DNA of 64,000 nt. Origin: Daucus carota subsp. sativus. Lineage: Eukaryota > Streptophyta > Magnoliopsida > Apiales > Apiaceae. How positions within the stretch are numbered: the first letter of the stretch is position 1; each line of letters starts with the position of its first letter. The notes under the pieces were generated by a model that saw nothing but the letters and a program-made list of their open reading frames with translations, did not search any database and was not told where the DNA came from. Below are positions 1 to 13,562 of the stretch, one piece after another. The stretch is taken from positions 37,411,598 through 37,475,597 of the forward strand of contig NC_030385.2 of NCBI RefSeq assembly GCF_001625215.2. The letters are read 5' to 3'. The translations under genes and the position numbers were made by a program.

Positions 1-155
1 TGAATTTTCTCAGCTATGTCTATCAACATGAAGAAATTTTTTTGCTGCTAGCATTATAGCTTTCATTTCAATTTCATCAAATATTTAAATTGTTGGGCCC
101 TAGAGAAATTATCCACAAATTTGTTCTATATGATGATCTTTTCTTCTTCTGTTAG

Positions 156-741
156 ACGGTGTCAAACAATATTGACAATGGAGCCAAATGGTTGGTCGGC
201 AAAGTAACAGGTATGCATTGTGCACTCATCCGTTCAGACATTATTATTACTAGAACATATTTCAGCTACTAGAACATTTCAAACATCTCAATAAATGATC
301 AATTTTTTCCCTTTATCATGACATGATATCATATTTTGGGATGCTTATCAATGCAAAATTTTCTCTACAGGTAAAGTGCAAAAGCCATTGCCAGATCTTC
401 TCAAGGAGTTTGACTTGCCATTAGGCATCTTCCCTCTTGTTGTGACCAGCTACGAGTTCGATGAAGGAACAAAAAGATTAGAAGTGCATGTATCTTCAGT
501 CTGTGAAGTAGCTTACAAGGACTCGTCTGCCTTGCGCTTCTCCACCAATGTGTCTGGATATCTGGAGAAAGGAAAGTTTACAGATATAGAGGGATTGAAA
601 ACCAAGGTGATGCTTTGGGTAAAAGTAACATGCTTGGCCACTGAAGGGTCAAAGCTCCATGTCACAGCAGGACTGAAGAAGACAAGAAGTAGGGATGCTT
701 ATGAGGTTCAACATGAGGGAGTTGCTGTTGATAAATTCTGA
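156..741 (+). CDS. DUF538 family protein, 3' part (At5g01610-like)
   Basis: Two exons are visible: 156-210 (acceptor AG at 154-155, donor GT at 211) and 371-741 (acceptor AG at 369-370, stop TGA 739-741). The intron splits a Gly codon. The first exon and the 5' end lie outside the window. The product carries the DUF538 core: a PLPDLLKEFDLPLGIFP stretch, then a beta-rich region with KGKFTDIEGLKTKV and MLWVKVT, ending in DAYEVQ and a VDKF tail. This matches the small plant family of Arabidopsis At5g01610 (about 170 residues), a lipocalin-like fold of unknown biochemical role. About 141 residues are present here, so only about 30 N-terminal residues are missing. The next gene (mitoferrin) is convergent. 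An ATG-like GTG at 376 is inside the exon and is not a start. Confidence 0.9.
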
Positions 742-1413
742 GCGGGTCAGATTTACTTGTATATATGATCACAGTATTTCTAGCATCTTTTTATCCCCTT
801 CGGATCCTTTTCCTTGTTTTAAAATTCACTATTATGATTATACAATTAAAGACTATGTTTGAAGATAAAAAATTTCTGATCTTTAAGTCCGAGTCTTCAC
901 CTCATTCATAGAATGCCATAATAAGATAAAGAAGAATTTAGGTTATCAAAGTAGATCCTAGATCAAAAAATTGCTAGCTGTGGCCTTGGTTTTAGATGCG
1001 AAACAGAAAAAGATGACAGACAGGCGCTCTGGAAACAAATGCATTCTAGCCATTACGCCTCTATACAGAGATTGTCTGCTTGAATGAACTAACCGTAACA
1101 TTACTATAGCCAAGGTCCAAATCTGGAATACACAATTAGAAACAAAGTATAAAAGGAACTACTTCAAATAACCATTTAGAGCATGGGATCCATGGGTGAT
1201 GGGTGGTGAATTTTATTGGTTTACAGCATATTCACAATTCTCTGAACCCCATCTTCCCCATGTATATATTGAGATTTACAATGACCAGGTACATTTTACA
1301 AAGTTATATTTGACCTATACTTCAGCAAGTTTATGAACAAGAAACACCTTACTTAACTAACCAGATTGAGATTCATTTTAGCAAATCTGACTTCCCCCCT
1401 AAATTCCAATCAA
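742..1413. other. convergent 3' flanks
   Basis: This stretch lies between the stop codons of two convergent genes. It should hold both 3' UTRs. I see no coding region, RNA gene or repeat in it. Confidence 0.5.
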
Positions 1414-2617
1414 TCAGGCTTGTTTGCCATTCAGTTCTTGAAAGAAACTCTTAGCAGCTTCATAAGTAGACCAGCATATTGCAGCGGCAGGTGCATGAAA
1501 AAGCATTCTCGGAACCCAGCCTCTCATGAGTCCAGCATATCCATCCTTCTTCACAATGCTTTGTATAACATCACCAATTGAACAACTAGAAAATCTATCA
1601 CATCCGCAGACACCCTGGTCATGTAAGAAACATTGACAAAACATAATTGTAATCGCACGTGTTGAAATTTTCAGAAACTAACTTAAAACATTTAGTAAGA
1701 TCTCCTTGGGTGCTCCTATAGGTTGAATGTTAACAGATCTACAAGAAATGGCTGTCAGAGTGTCAGGTGCACAATATAATTAGCAACCAGTTATGAACTG
1801 TTAGTTCAACAAATCTGACACATAAATTATATGATTATAATTTATAATTCTTGTTTACCTGACACTGAAGCCGAGTTTTTACAACATCCAGAGGATTGGT
1901 TACAGCAGCAGCCAATCCACCAGCAGCCGCTCCAGCTGTTGCATGAACCAACAAGGTCTCATCATCAGCTACACTATCGGGTGAAAGCTCCATCAAGCCC
2001 TTCTTAGCAGCCTCATATGCTGCAAAATGAACTGCTGTAAAAGGAGCATTCATCAAAACAGTAGTCCTATAAGACACATAGAATGCTCCAAATCCTTCTT
2101 CAACCAGCACCTTCTTCACACAATCCCCTACACCTTTATAAGGACTGTTCTTCAACTGCAGCCTCTGTTTCACAACATCCATTGGTGTGATCATGGCATC
2201 ACTAGCAACAGTAGCGAAAACACCAGAAACAGCATGAACAGCTGAATTATTAGGGCTTCCATGAGCTAATAAAGATTTCTTGAAAGTCTCGTAAACTGAG
2301 AAGTATACAGCATGTGCTGGCCCTGCACCAATACCCATTGCAGCAATGCCCCTGTATAATCCTGCAGGACCTTCAATCCTCAAGATTGAGCTGAGAGATT
2401 GCCTGAGATTAATCACTGGCCCTGAGTAAGAAGTTGATGATGACCCCATTACTTGCATTCTTGTTTTTAAGGTGTCTATTGGGAACATGGCCATGTGTTC
2501 AACTGAGCCAGCGACTGAGCCAGCAACCATAAATTGCCAGAATTTAAGGCCATCATGAGTCGATGGCAAAACCGCGATTTCTGGGTAGAAATCAGCAGTG
2601 GTGACTGTGGTGGTCAT
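1414..2617 (-). CDS. mitoferrin-like mitochondrial iron carrier
   Basis: Two exons: 2617-1859 (253 codons, donor GT at 1858-1857) and 1614-1414 (66 residues plus stop). They join in phase 0 and give 319 residues, normal for plant mitoferrins (MIT1/MIT2 type). The protein is a six-helix mitochondrial carrier of the inner membrane expected to import iron into the matrix. The three carrier repeats show the Px[DE]xx[KR] signature as FPIDTLK, TPMDVVK and NPLDVVK. The GAGPAHAVYFSVYE segment and the end of repeat 3 (GWVPRMLFHAPAAAICWSTYEA) are typical of the mitoferrin/MRS3-4 subfamily rather than other carriers. Residues readable between 1644 and 1615 are intron, not a start. The ATG at 2617 opens a short N-terminus before the first helix, which fits the family. 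Confidence 0.9.
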
Positions 2618-4383
2618 GGTAAGACCAAACAGTAGGGTGATAGATTATATTGGACAGTGGGAAGAGTACTGTGTCTTCCCTTTCATATGATGTTTTTAGG
2701 CAAATGTTTTATTACTACTATGAATTATCTCCAGTCAAAAACGGATGTTTTAATGGAAGAGGCGTACATACATATAATTTATCTTCATACTCTATACTCT
2801 ATAAGTAAGATATTCCGCATTTTAATTATATTCATACTTTGTGAGATACATCGGATATGTTTGATTTATTTTGGTATCGCTTTCCGAGTGAATTGTGATG
2901 GCTTGTTGCCATACACAAGAATGCATGAATTATTATGATGAGAATTTGGAGAAGAAAAAGACTTTAATAAAACAAAATTATGAGAAAGATGGGAGTAGAA
3001 AATAAGAATGAAGCTGTCAGATAGTGGAGATGAGCATTTTTCTTTCTCATCTTTTGGGGAGACAAGAGAAGATTAGATTTTGGATATGAAAACGAAACAA
3101 CCTTTATACCATTAATCCATTATCATCCTTCAGGAGGTGTATCAGTTTAGTTATCTAGCTCGAACGAATGGGCAGTGTTTGAGTATCAATATTTGTATGA
3201 CTTTTCGAGAAAAGAAAAACAAATCAGAGAGAGATCAGCTCTGTATATGCCATAATACAGCTCTGTATATGAGATAATGCAGTTCCTTAAGGTAGAATAT
3301 CAGATTATGTACTTACCACAAGCCTTTACTTGAAGCAAGTGATTGTCTTTACAAACTCTTGCTATTGCTGACTATGGAGCTCGATCTGCAATCGCAATCG
3401 CGGCTTCACTTTCAAGACAAAAGCAAGAAGATAGAACTACTGCAGCGTCTTTGACGCGTGGTAGCCACAAGTCCTTTCGTTCTTGCAATTATCTTCCATT
3501 TAAGTAGTAGAAAGTAGCCTGATATCATCATTATCATATATTTCGGAACCAAAGACATGCAGCAGCAAAGTAGTAAATTGACAAGGAGAAGATTATCATC
3601 CTCTAGTCAAAAACAAACAAATGTCCCTCAAGAATCGAACTGTCACTGTAAAGCCTATAGGATCAGACAAATATGTTAGATTCTTGACCAGCGTGAAGAG
3701 TAAGAACTATGAATTCTGTGTCTCTGCAAGCTAATGGTTATCGTCGACCTCGCTTTTCCCTGCATAATCCATTTTTTACTCAAAGTACACATTACTATTC
3801 ACTCCGAAAACAATGTCCATTTCAATATCAGACTAAAATTACACAGATAATTTGGCAATGGCAAACCACACACCTCAGCCTGCATCCTCAGTTTGTTTAG
3901 ACAAACATTAGTACGCAAGATAGAAGTAAAGATGAGATCATGCCATAACAGTTATTATTTCTGTCATATTTAAGCCTTTCAAAAACCTACAATATATGCA
4001 ATATTCACTCCATTAGTGATTATTTATGCCCAAGCCCAAGGTAGTCACAATTATATTCAAACAGCAACAATCGGTAACAAGGAGTATCGAGATGCCTGCC
4101 AGGCTGCCGCTGCACAATGATTAAGCAATGCTAATTTCAATTTTAAATAAATATAAAGCTGATGACAATAAAGTACAAATTAAGGACTGCTGAGTTGAAA
4201 AGTTTTCTATTCTGACCAAAATTAATAGAGTTCAACCAAATTTGGAACTAAATCTTTCACAATTTTCAGTTCAACAGAGAACAAAACTTAATTTCAAAAG
4301 CATAAATCCTATGGTAGCCAGATAACAACCACCTGCTTGTAAAATTAGCAGATAAAACTCTGCTAAAAATTTGTTCACACAAT
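2618..4383. other. intergenic, 5' flank of mitoferrin gene and 3' flank of eS4 gene
   Basis: About 1.8 kb with no convincing coding region. ORFs here are short, lack family resemblance and have AT-rich composition. The part next to 2618 should contain the mitoferrin promoter and 5' UTR; the part next to 4383 the eS4 3' UTR. Confidence 0.4.
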
Positions 4384-6627
<2,244 letters not shown>

Positions 6628-6704
6628 AGCTGTTTCGCTGGATTAATTAAAACGCCGGTGTTGCAGCTGCGCCTCCCTCAAATCCGTTTGTAAATGGCAG
6701 CGAA

Positions 6705-6840
6705 CACTAAACCCTAGATGACCCTCTCTTTGGTTTTATATTGCAGCCCCCTAAACTGTGTTTATTTGGGTACGGGTTTGGTTTTTGTTCTATTGGGCTT
6801 CGTTTAGGCCCTTTTCTTTTGAACCAATATTTAGCCCACA
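6705..6840 (-). promoter_or_regulatory. eS4 promoter: TATA box, telo-box, site II motifs
   Basis: Upstream of the eS4 start on the minus strand lie TATAAAA (6740-6734), a telo-box AAACCCTA (plus-strand reading, 6709-6716) and two site II cores TGGGCY: TGGGCT on plus at 6794-6799 and its complement AGCCCA at 6833-6838. Telo-box plus site II is the known arrangement for coordinated, TCP-driven expression of plant ribosomal protein genes. Start site position is inferred. Confidence 0.65.
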
Positions 6841-7194
6841 AGAAATTTTGTCTCTCTTTTCTTTTTTTGGTTATCTTTTATTTTTTGAATGAAATTACCG
6901 CAAATCTACATAATTGGAAATGAAGGGGAAAATATTAGGGATTTCTCATATCATTCGATCCCCATTTTCTCCATCTAATCTAATAGATTAAATATTAAAA
7001 AGTTGTTCAAAATATTAAAATATTTTATTTAAAACACATATTATTCTATTATAATTTCATTTTAAAATAAAATTAAATATTAAAATATATGATGAAATAA
7101 AATTTCGGACAAAATACTTTTGAAAAAACAATAAATATTATAAGTCATATAACATATTACAAACTAGTAAATACTCTATATAACCGCTTTAAAA

Positions 7195-7514
7195 CGGTAT
7201 TCTAAAAATTCCCGATTAATCTCCTATAAGGTCGGCCACCGATTTGATTTCTGAAATCCGATTAATTCTTATATATATTTCTTAATCGAAGTTTATATGA
7301 TAAATTATTAAAATTAAAATACTATATTATTTTAAATATGAATAATTATAGAGTTTATGCATATAGTAAATATATTAGTTACTAAATAGCTAATATAATA
7401 ATAACTAAATATTAAATAATATCTTAATATTAAAATAAATCCAATTTTCACTCCGATTAATCCCTGAATCGGTAGCTCAACCGATTAGGTCCGATTCCCG
7501 ATTTTTGTAATACT
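7195..7514. mobile_element. small Mutator-type MITE with 9-bp target duplication
   Basis: The 320-bp stretch is flanked by perfect 9-bp direct repeats GCTTTAAAA (7186-7194 and 7515-7523), the target-site length of Mutator-like elements. Its ends are imperfect inverted repeats: GTATTCTAAAAATTCCCGAT on the left and AGTATTACAAAAATCGGGAA read inward from the right. It has no coding capacity. CCGATTAATC-like motifs recur near both ends. Confidence 0.7.
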
Positions 7515-7523
7515 GCTTTAAAA

Positions 7524-8125
7524 TAATAATTCCATCAATTTACCAATTTTTTCTTATATTTCACACTTCTTTATACATATTTATTAACCTCCTACCAACC
7601 TCAATTGATTGGCGCTCTCTTTGTTATATTATATTATATATTATAAATTTTATTTTCTTATAAAGTATAAAATAAATTTATCTGTACAAATAAATTGAAA
7701 GATTTTCTTTGTTTACAAATAAGTTCTTACTTATAAATAACAAATAACATTTTTAAGCTAACTCAAAACTCTCCACCATACAATGCCGTCAAAGACTTGC
7801 CTCACAGAAATTATAAAGATCACTTTTAAATTTTAGATGTCCTTGTCAGTGATATGATTAAAAACGAATTCAATTCTATAGATGTTGCTCTCAAAAGCAA
7901 CCACTAGTTCCCATTCCCATACATACTATGAAAGTCGTGTATCTTCAATTTTACATGATACACAAGGATAATCACATCACATTATAAATTCAATTTGGAT
8001 ATGGATATGAAAACATGTATATCCAGGTCATGCTCCCATAAGAATTAAGATGAAGAAAGACCTATATGCTTAAAACCTTGGACCATAAGAACTCACCCCC
8101 TCCCCAGAACTTCCTCCCATTACAC
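7524..8125. other. AT-rich intergenic
   Basis: No gene recognised. It should include the 3' UTR of the TIC56 gene at the right edge. Confidence 0.4.
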
Positions 8126-10878
8126 TCACGATTTATTCTTAATCTTTTCTTCCCGTATCTTTTTGCGTCTCTCAAGCCTTTCAAAATAATCAGCTTCAAG
8201 TTTCTTCATAAACGGTTTGAAGCCTGGCATTGCTTCCTTCAGTACGCTCACTACTTCATCGTTAAGGTTTATAAAGCATTCAAAAAGTTCCTGCATTGAC
8301 AAGTTTTAAGGGAAAAACAAATATTTGTGTTCCAATTAATGCATGTCCGCAATAATTTCCTGCACAATAGTTCTGAATGCACATTACAGCAAATAGAATT
8401 ACCTCCATTTCCTCATTCCACTGTTGAATATATGGTGGACCAGTAGTGAAGGAACCAAGTGGCTCACGGTACCACTTACCACTATAAGTTATCTGATCCA
8501 TAGCTTGTTCTACACTTAGAACTTCCCATGGCCTCAAACCAGGTATAGCTTTAGCCAATTGGAGCCTTTTCAATAGAAGAAATGGGAAGGATTACATATA
8601 CTAATTAGGATGTGTTTAAAATTTTATTGTATCAGGACTGTTTAAAATATAGGGAACATGAACATAAAAAAACAATGGCTACTATATCAAGTTACTTGTC
8701 CTACTCAAGTTTTGAGTTATGTCAGACTCTTTTAACGATGCAGCAAAGAAAAGTAGACAGCTGTAAAGATACCTCAGATCTTTAGGAATGTATTTGTTTG
8801 GCATGTGATCATTTTCCAATATAGATGTGAGCTCAGAACCACTGGCCCAAAGAAATAAGGCATGGCTAGGAATTCTTACACCCGGCCAGACACCATCATT
8901 AGCTTCTAGTACAGTCAAATCACGTCTCTTGCTCTCATAAGCTTCGTCTTGGAGCTGCTTATAAGATTTCTTCTCGAAACCCTTTAAAGGCGCCCAAGGA
9001 GGTATACCTTTTTGGAGTTTATGGAGAAAAGCGGTTGCAGCAGCACCTAGCCTAACTGAAAATTCAGCCTAATAAGTACAGGATGTCGGATACTTGGAGA
9101 GAGATACTAAAAAATACATTCCGAATGGACTTCCTAATGAATGAATGATAGAAAAACAGAAAAGAAAGGACAAGAATAAACAGAAAATTTAAAGAAATAT
9201 AATCTGAAAGGCTTAAACTTTAACTTGGCTCAACATAATTATCTACCAACCTTCCCATGTGGCAACTGCACGTTCCATGCCATAAATCATGCCAATAGGT
9301 GCCCATTCATCCATATCCTCCCCCCAAACAAAGGTGTGTTTATCAATGATTCCAGCACCCCAGGCAGTCTTAAGCTGGATAAGTTCCATCGGACCTCTAG
9401 TACGTCCCAACCGGTCCTTGTAGAACCAACCTCCGGTCTTCATGATAACTACAATCATGACATCACATGTCAACAGTAATCCAGAAGTGTTGTAATATTT
9501 ACAGCCTTATAATAGTATGAAAAACAATCTAAAAAACTTCTTAATCACAACTGGATAGTGATAACACTCGTGCCGGTAGAAACTTCTTAGCAAACAGAAA
9601 AAGCACCAGAATTATGGCCTTTAAGCATGATGATGAAATGTATTAAGAATGGAATGCAAAATTGTAAACAGAAATATAGGTGAAAGATAATGATGCAAGC
9701 AAAAAGAGTGCGAATTTCTATATAAATGTTTGCAAAGGAAATGAGCAGGAGGTAGCAATGATCAATCATTCCTAAATTGGTGGAATTGGGATTTGAGCTC
9801 TAGTACATAGTTGTTTGAATGGAATAGGACTGAATTAATGAACGAAAATTAATGTATCATTACCCCTATAGTAAGAATTTCATTCAATGCTCACCCCATC
9901 TCATCCCCCCCAATCTAAAAGAAATGTTCTTATTCTAGAGAATAGAACTTACCTCGCTAAACAAAATTGAAGACACTACCAATGGCAAATTATTCACATA
10001 ACTTAAGCTACTACCATATGGTCCATACTCCATATAATCCACATAAAACAAAATGTATCTAGGAAACAAGCAATCATCTTAAATTCTTCATACACATTCA
10101 TCATTATTATTTAACAAACCAACTCCATCCACTAGCAACTAGAACCGAAACAAAAAAATCACAACGAAGATAAAGCTAAATTGCTCAAAAACTCACAATC
10201 ATAATATCGTTTCTCAAGCCGCTTATACCCAATAGCTTGCGCAGCATCAATAGGCCTCCCAGGCGGATACGGCCGTTGCTGAAACCCCCAAAGTCCAAAA
10301 AAGAACTGCTTAGTAAAATCCCAAAACTTATTATCCGCCTCCCTCTGTGTCAACGCCTTTCTCGGCATTGGCCTACCATCCAAACCAATCACATGAGGAA
10401 CATCTCTCCAATACTTCTTATCCTCCTTACGAAACGGAGTCTCATTTTCTTTCAACTCCATCTCATTAAGCATATCAGCAATTTTCTCAGCCTGTGCCAA
10501 GAACTGCACAACCGGGCTGCTTCGAAACTCACTCCACCACTTCTCATTCTCCTCAATCTCTTCCTGAGTTGGGTTCTCTTTCTTTTCAACAAGTGGGTCT
10601 TCATTCATTAGCCTATCAATTTCCGGGTCGTGTCGAAAATCGGGTCGGTTTTCGCATTCCCAGTAGAATTGGTCCAGCATTTGCCTGTACTTTCCGGGTT
10701 TTTTTTCTTCCGGGTCGGGTGTATCGGGGTTCGAGGCTGTAATTGAGGCGAAAAGCGGGGATTTGGGCTGGGGTTTAAAGGGGTTTAGGGAATCGAAAAA
10801 TGGGGTAATGGGTTGAAATGGGTTGGGTGGTTTCTTGAACCAGTTTTCTCCAAATGGGTTGAAATTTATTGACGCCAT
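8126..10878 (-). CDS. TIC56: TIC56, subunit of the 1-MDa chloroplast inner-envelope translocon
   Basis: Five exons: 10878-10197, 9448-9251, 9055-8773, 8565-8403 and 8290-8126. All use GT-AG and the phases agree, giving 496 residues (Arabidopsis TIC56 is about 527). TIC56 is a subunit of the inner-envelope TIC complex used for protein import. The N-terminal exon is Pro/Phe-rich and then acidic and Trp-rich (DQFYWECENRPDFRHDPE). Exon 2 encodes a GYF-like module (GGWFYKDRLGRTRGPMELIQ, WGEDMDEWAPIGMIYG). Exon 3 has HKLQKGIPPWAPLKG, and the end is a charged coiled-coil-like tail (ADYFERLERRKKIREEKIKN). The acceptor of exon 3 (CAG at 9058-9056) was chosen because the upstream AG near 9069 leads to stops. 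The gene starts only 157 bp from a large transposon. Assignment rests on family recall. Confidence 0.88.
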
Positions 10879-11122
10879 TGTTCTAAAGATTGGAGCTTTT
10901 TTGCACAGAGGTGATGAAGAAGGCGGAGGTGCTTATGGGTGAGAAACTGTGGTATTCATTTGGAACTTGATGATAGATGCAGCCGGGTTTATCAAGGTGT
11001 ATGTAGGAGTAGGAGTAGGAGTATCAGATAATGACGGGGTTTCGGCCCCAAATAACCAACTTTAGGCTAAAAAAGCCCCAAATAACCAAATATCCGAAAT
11101 ATGGCCCTTACTGACCAGCAGA

Positions 11123-11390
11123 GACGTTACTTAAGTAGCGTTTTTGTTAAAACACCAAAACGCTACATCGTGTAGCGTCCCGGTTAATTAATTTTTTTAA
11201 AAAAGCTTAAACGCTACACGTAATAGCGTCTGACTAATATATAAAACATATTTAAAACAAAACGCTACAGGCTGTAGCGTTTTCACCTAATTATTTTTTT
11301 AAAATGTTTAAAATAAAAACGCTAGACGCATTAGCGTCTGGCCAATATATAAAATATATTTTAACACAAAACGCTACTGGCTATAGCGTT
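11123..11390. repeat. array of 21-bp near-palindromes, left end of PMD element
   Basis: Copies of AACGCTAC-N5-GTAGCGT(T/C), with variation, sit at 11159-11179, 11210-11230, 11261-11281, 11318-11338 and 11370-11390. An older variant is at 11123-11143. Spacing is 51-57 bp, and the last copies also show a 108-bp higher-order tandem unit with T-rich and AT-rich spacers. The final base tends to alternate between C and T. Related copies lie at the other end of the element. Confidence 0.85.
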
Positions 11391-11631
11391 TTCATCTAAC
11401 TATTTTTTTTTAAGATGTTTAAAACGTTGATTTTTAATAGGCATATTAAATTTCTTTTAATTTAAAAACGCATTTGTTTGAATTAAAAATGATTTGTAAA
11501 ATGCATATTGAATTTGTAAAATGTATATTAAATTAAAAATGTATATTAAAAATGATTTGTAAAAATATCAAATCTTTTTTGATGGAAATTTGAATTAAAA
11601 CCTTGCATTAATTTAAGTTAAATTAAAGTAT

Positions 11632-12361
11632 AAAATTATCATTCCGCCGGCGTCTCGGCTTCAGGGCCTTCGGCCCTTCAGCCTCGCTTAATTAGGGTTT
11701 AGGCTCGAGGGAGTAGGGCCTACCGGCCCTACACCCTCAATCCTAAATCCTAACCGTCGGCCAATTTATATACAGTATAAATTAATCTTTCTAAAACCCT
11801 AAACCTAAACCCTAAATGTTAACAGTTATAAAATTATCATTCCGCCGGCGTCTCGGCTTCAGGGCCTTCGGCCCTTCAGCCTCGCTTAATTAGGGTTTAG
11901 GCTCGAGGGAGTAGGGCCTACCGGCCCCTACACCCTCAATCCTAAACCCTAACCGTCGGCCAATTTATATACAGTATGAATTAATCTTTCTAAAACCCTA
12001 AACCTAAACCCTAAATGTTAACGGTTATAAAATTATCATTCCGCCGGCGTCACGGCTTCAGGGCCTTCGGCCCTTCAGCCTCGCTTAGTTAGGGTTTAGG
12101 CTCGAGGGAGTAGGGCCTACCGGCCCTACACCCTCAATCCTAAACCCTAACCGTCGGCCAATTTATATACAATATGAATTAATCTTTCTAAAACCCAAAC
12201 CTAAACCCTAAATGTTAACGGTTATAAAATTATCATTCCGCCGGCGTCTCGGCTTCAGGGCCTTCGGCCCTTCAGCCTCGCTTAATTAGGTTTAGGCTCG
12301 AGGGAGTAGGGCCTACCGGCCCTACACCTTCAATCCTAAACCCTAACCGTCGGCCAATTTA
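11632..12361. repeat. minisatellite, 3.7 copies of a ~198-bp unit with telomere-like motifs
   Basis: The marker CATTCCGCCGG recurs at 11640, 11838, 12037 and 12234, a period of 197-199 bp. The fourth copy is cut at about 12361. Copies are nearly identical. Each unit has a GC-rich part with the palindromes GGGCCTTCGGCCC and GGGCCTACCGGCCC, and an AT-rich part with CCCTAAACCTAAACCCTAAA, which resembles the plant telomere repeat CCCTAAA. It lies downstream of the PMD gene inside the outer element and is much more GC-rich than its surroundings. Confidence 0.9.
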
Positions 12362-13562
12362 ATTATTAAAACATTAACGCTATACTAAAACAGAAACATA
12401 CGACATGAAATTAAAATATTTACAAGATCCGTGCTATCATATATCACAAGTTCAGCATCCTATAACTAGAATGTCATCAAAAACCTACAAATATCATCAT
12501 CCCCTATGTGAACCAGTACCACAGTCAGGAACCTTCTTAGCCCTCTTTGACCGTCGAACATAAAAGACGTCAAAAGGGGGTACACTAGGCTGCGTAGCAG
12601 GCTGACTAGGCTGCGTAGACGTAGCAGGCTGACTAGGCTGCGTAGACTGTGTAGACTGTGAAGAGATGCCCAAGTCAAAAGGGGGTACCTCTGGTGTACC
12701 ATGCCAAGGCCGAATCCTGTGATGACGCTGCACAACAGGAGGAGGCTGCTCTGTACTGGTATCTGGCATCTGAGAAGTCTGCTGCTCAGGTACTGGCTGT
12801 GAAGGCAAACTTAGGCCTAGAGAAAAACTAGGCCACCAGTCACCGGCACCGGTAGTAGTAGCTGCAGCGGCAGCAGCAGCAGGGCGAGTAGAAGCCTCGG
12901 CTACAGTAGCAGTAGCTGTGGCAGCAGCAGCAGAAGCATCAGCAACAGTAGCTGTAGCAGCAGTAGCAGAAGACTCTGGGCCTCGATCCTCGCCTGTACC
13001 TATATGATCCGCATGATCAGCATCATCATCCGGCTCATCAACTAATCGTCCACCGCCTCGGCCTCCATTGCCACGAGCACGGCCTCCCCTGCCACGAGCA
13101 CGGCCTCTCCCGGCACCAGCGCGGCCTCTCCTGCCACCACCACGGCCTCCTCTATCACCTGCATCCTCCCCTCCCCCGTCCTGTCTAGCATCCTGCTCCT
13201 CAACTTGACGTGGATCAAACTTGTATGCATTCCGATCTCGGAGATGGTGCATACTCTGAGTGGCTAGTTGGGACATATCCGGGAGGACGTCTGCTGTCCT
13301 GGCTGCTATAGTCTCTAGCACAACTCCCTGAAATACAACGAATACAAATGCAATATCAACTACTAGAACCCATCAAATAAAGCATGACGACTAATACAAC
13401 TAATACCCCAACTACAGATAACGAAAACACACGACACATATCACAGAAAGTGCAGATATAATAGTCAAAAAATACTTACCAGGTGGGTATGCAGTGCACC
13501 CAACTGACTAATGAACCTCACAGTCCGAGGCAAGTACCAATCCATGTACTCTGGGACTGTAG

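Noticed and set aside
1615-1644. Apparent start MFCQCFLHDQ of the second mitoferrin exon
   Set aside because: It is intron sequence before the CAG acceptor; the frame joins exon 1 directly.
10237-10742. Plus-strand ORFs across TIC56 exon 1
   Set aside because: Antisense shadows of a well-supported coding exon.
11632-12361. CRISPR-like array
   Set aside because: Units are 198-bp tandem copies without unique spacers in a plant nuclear context; it is a minisatellite.
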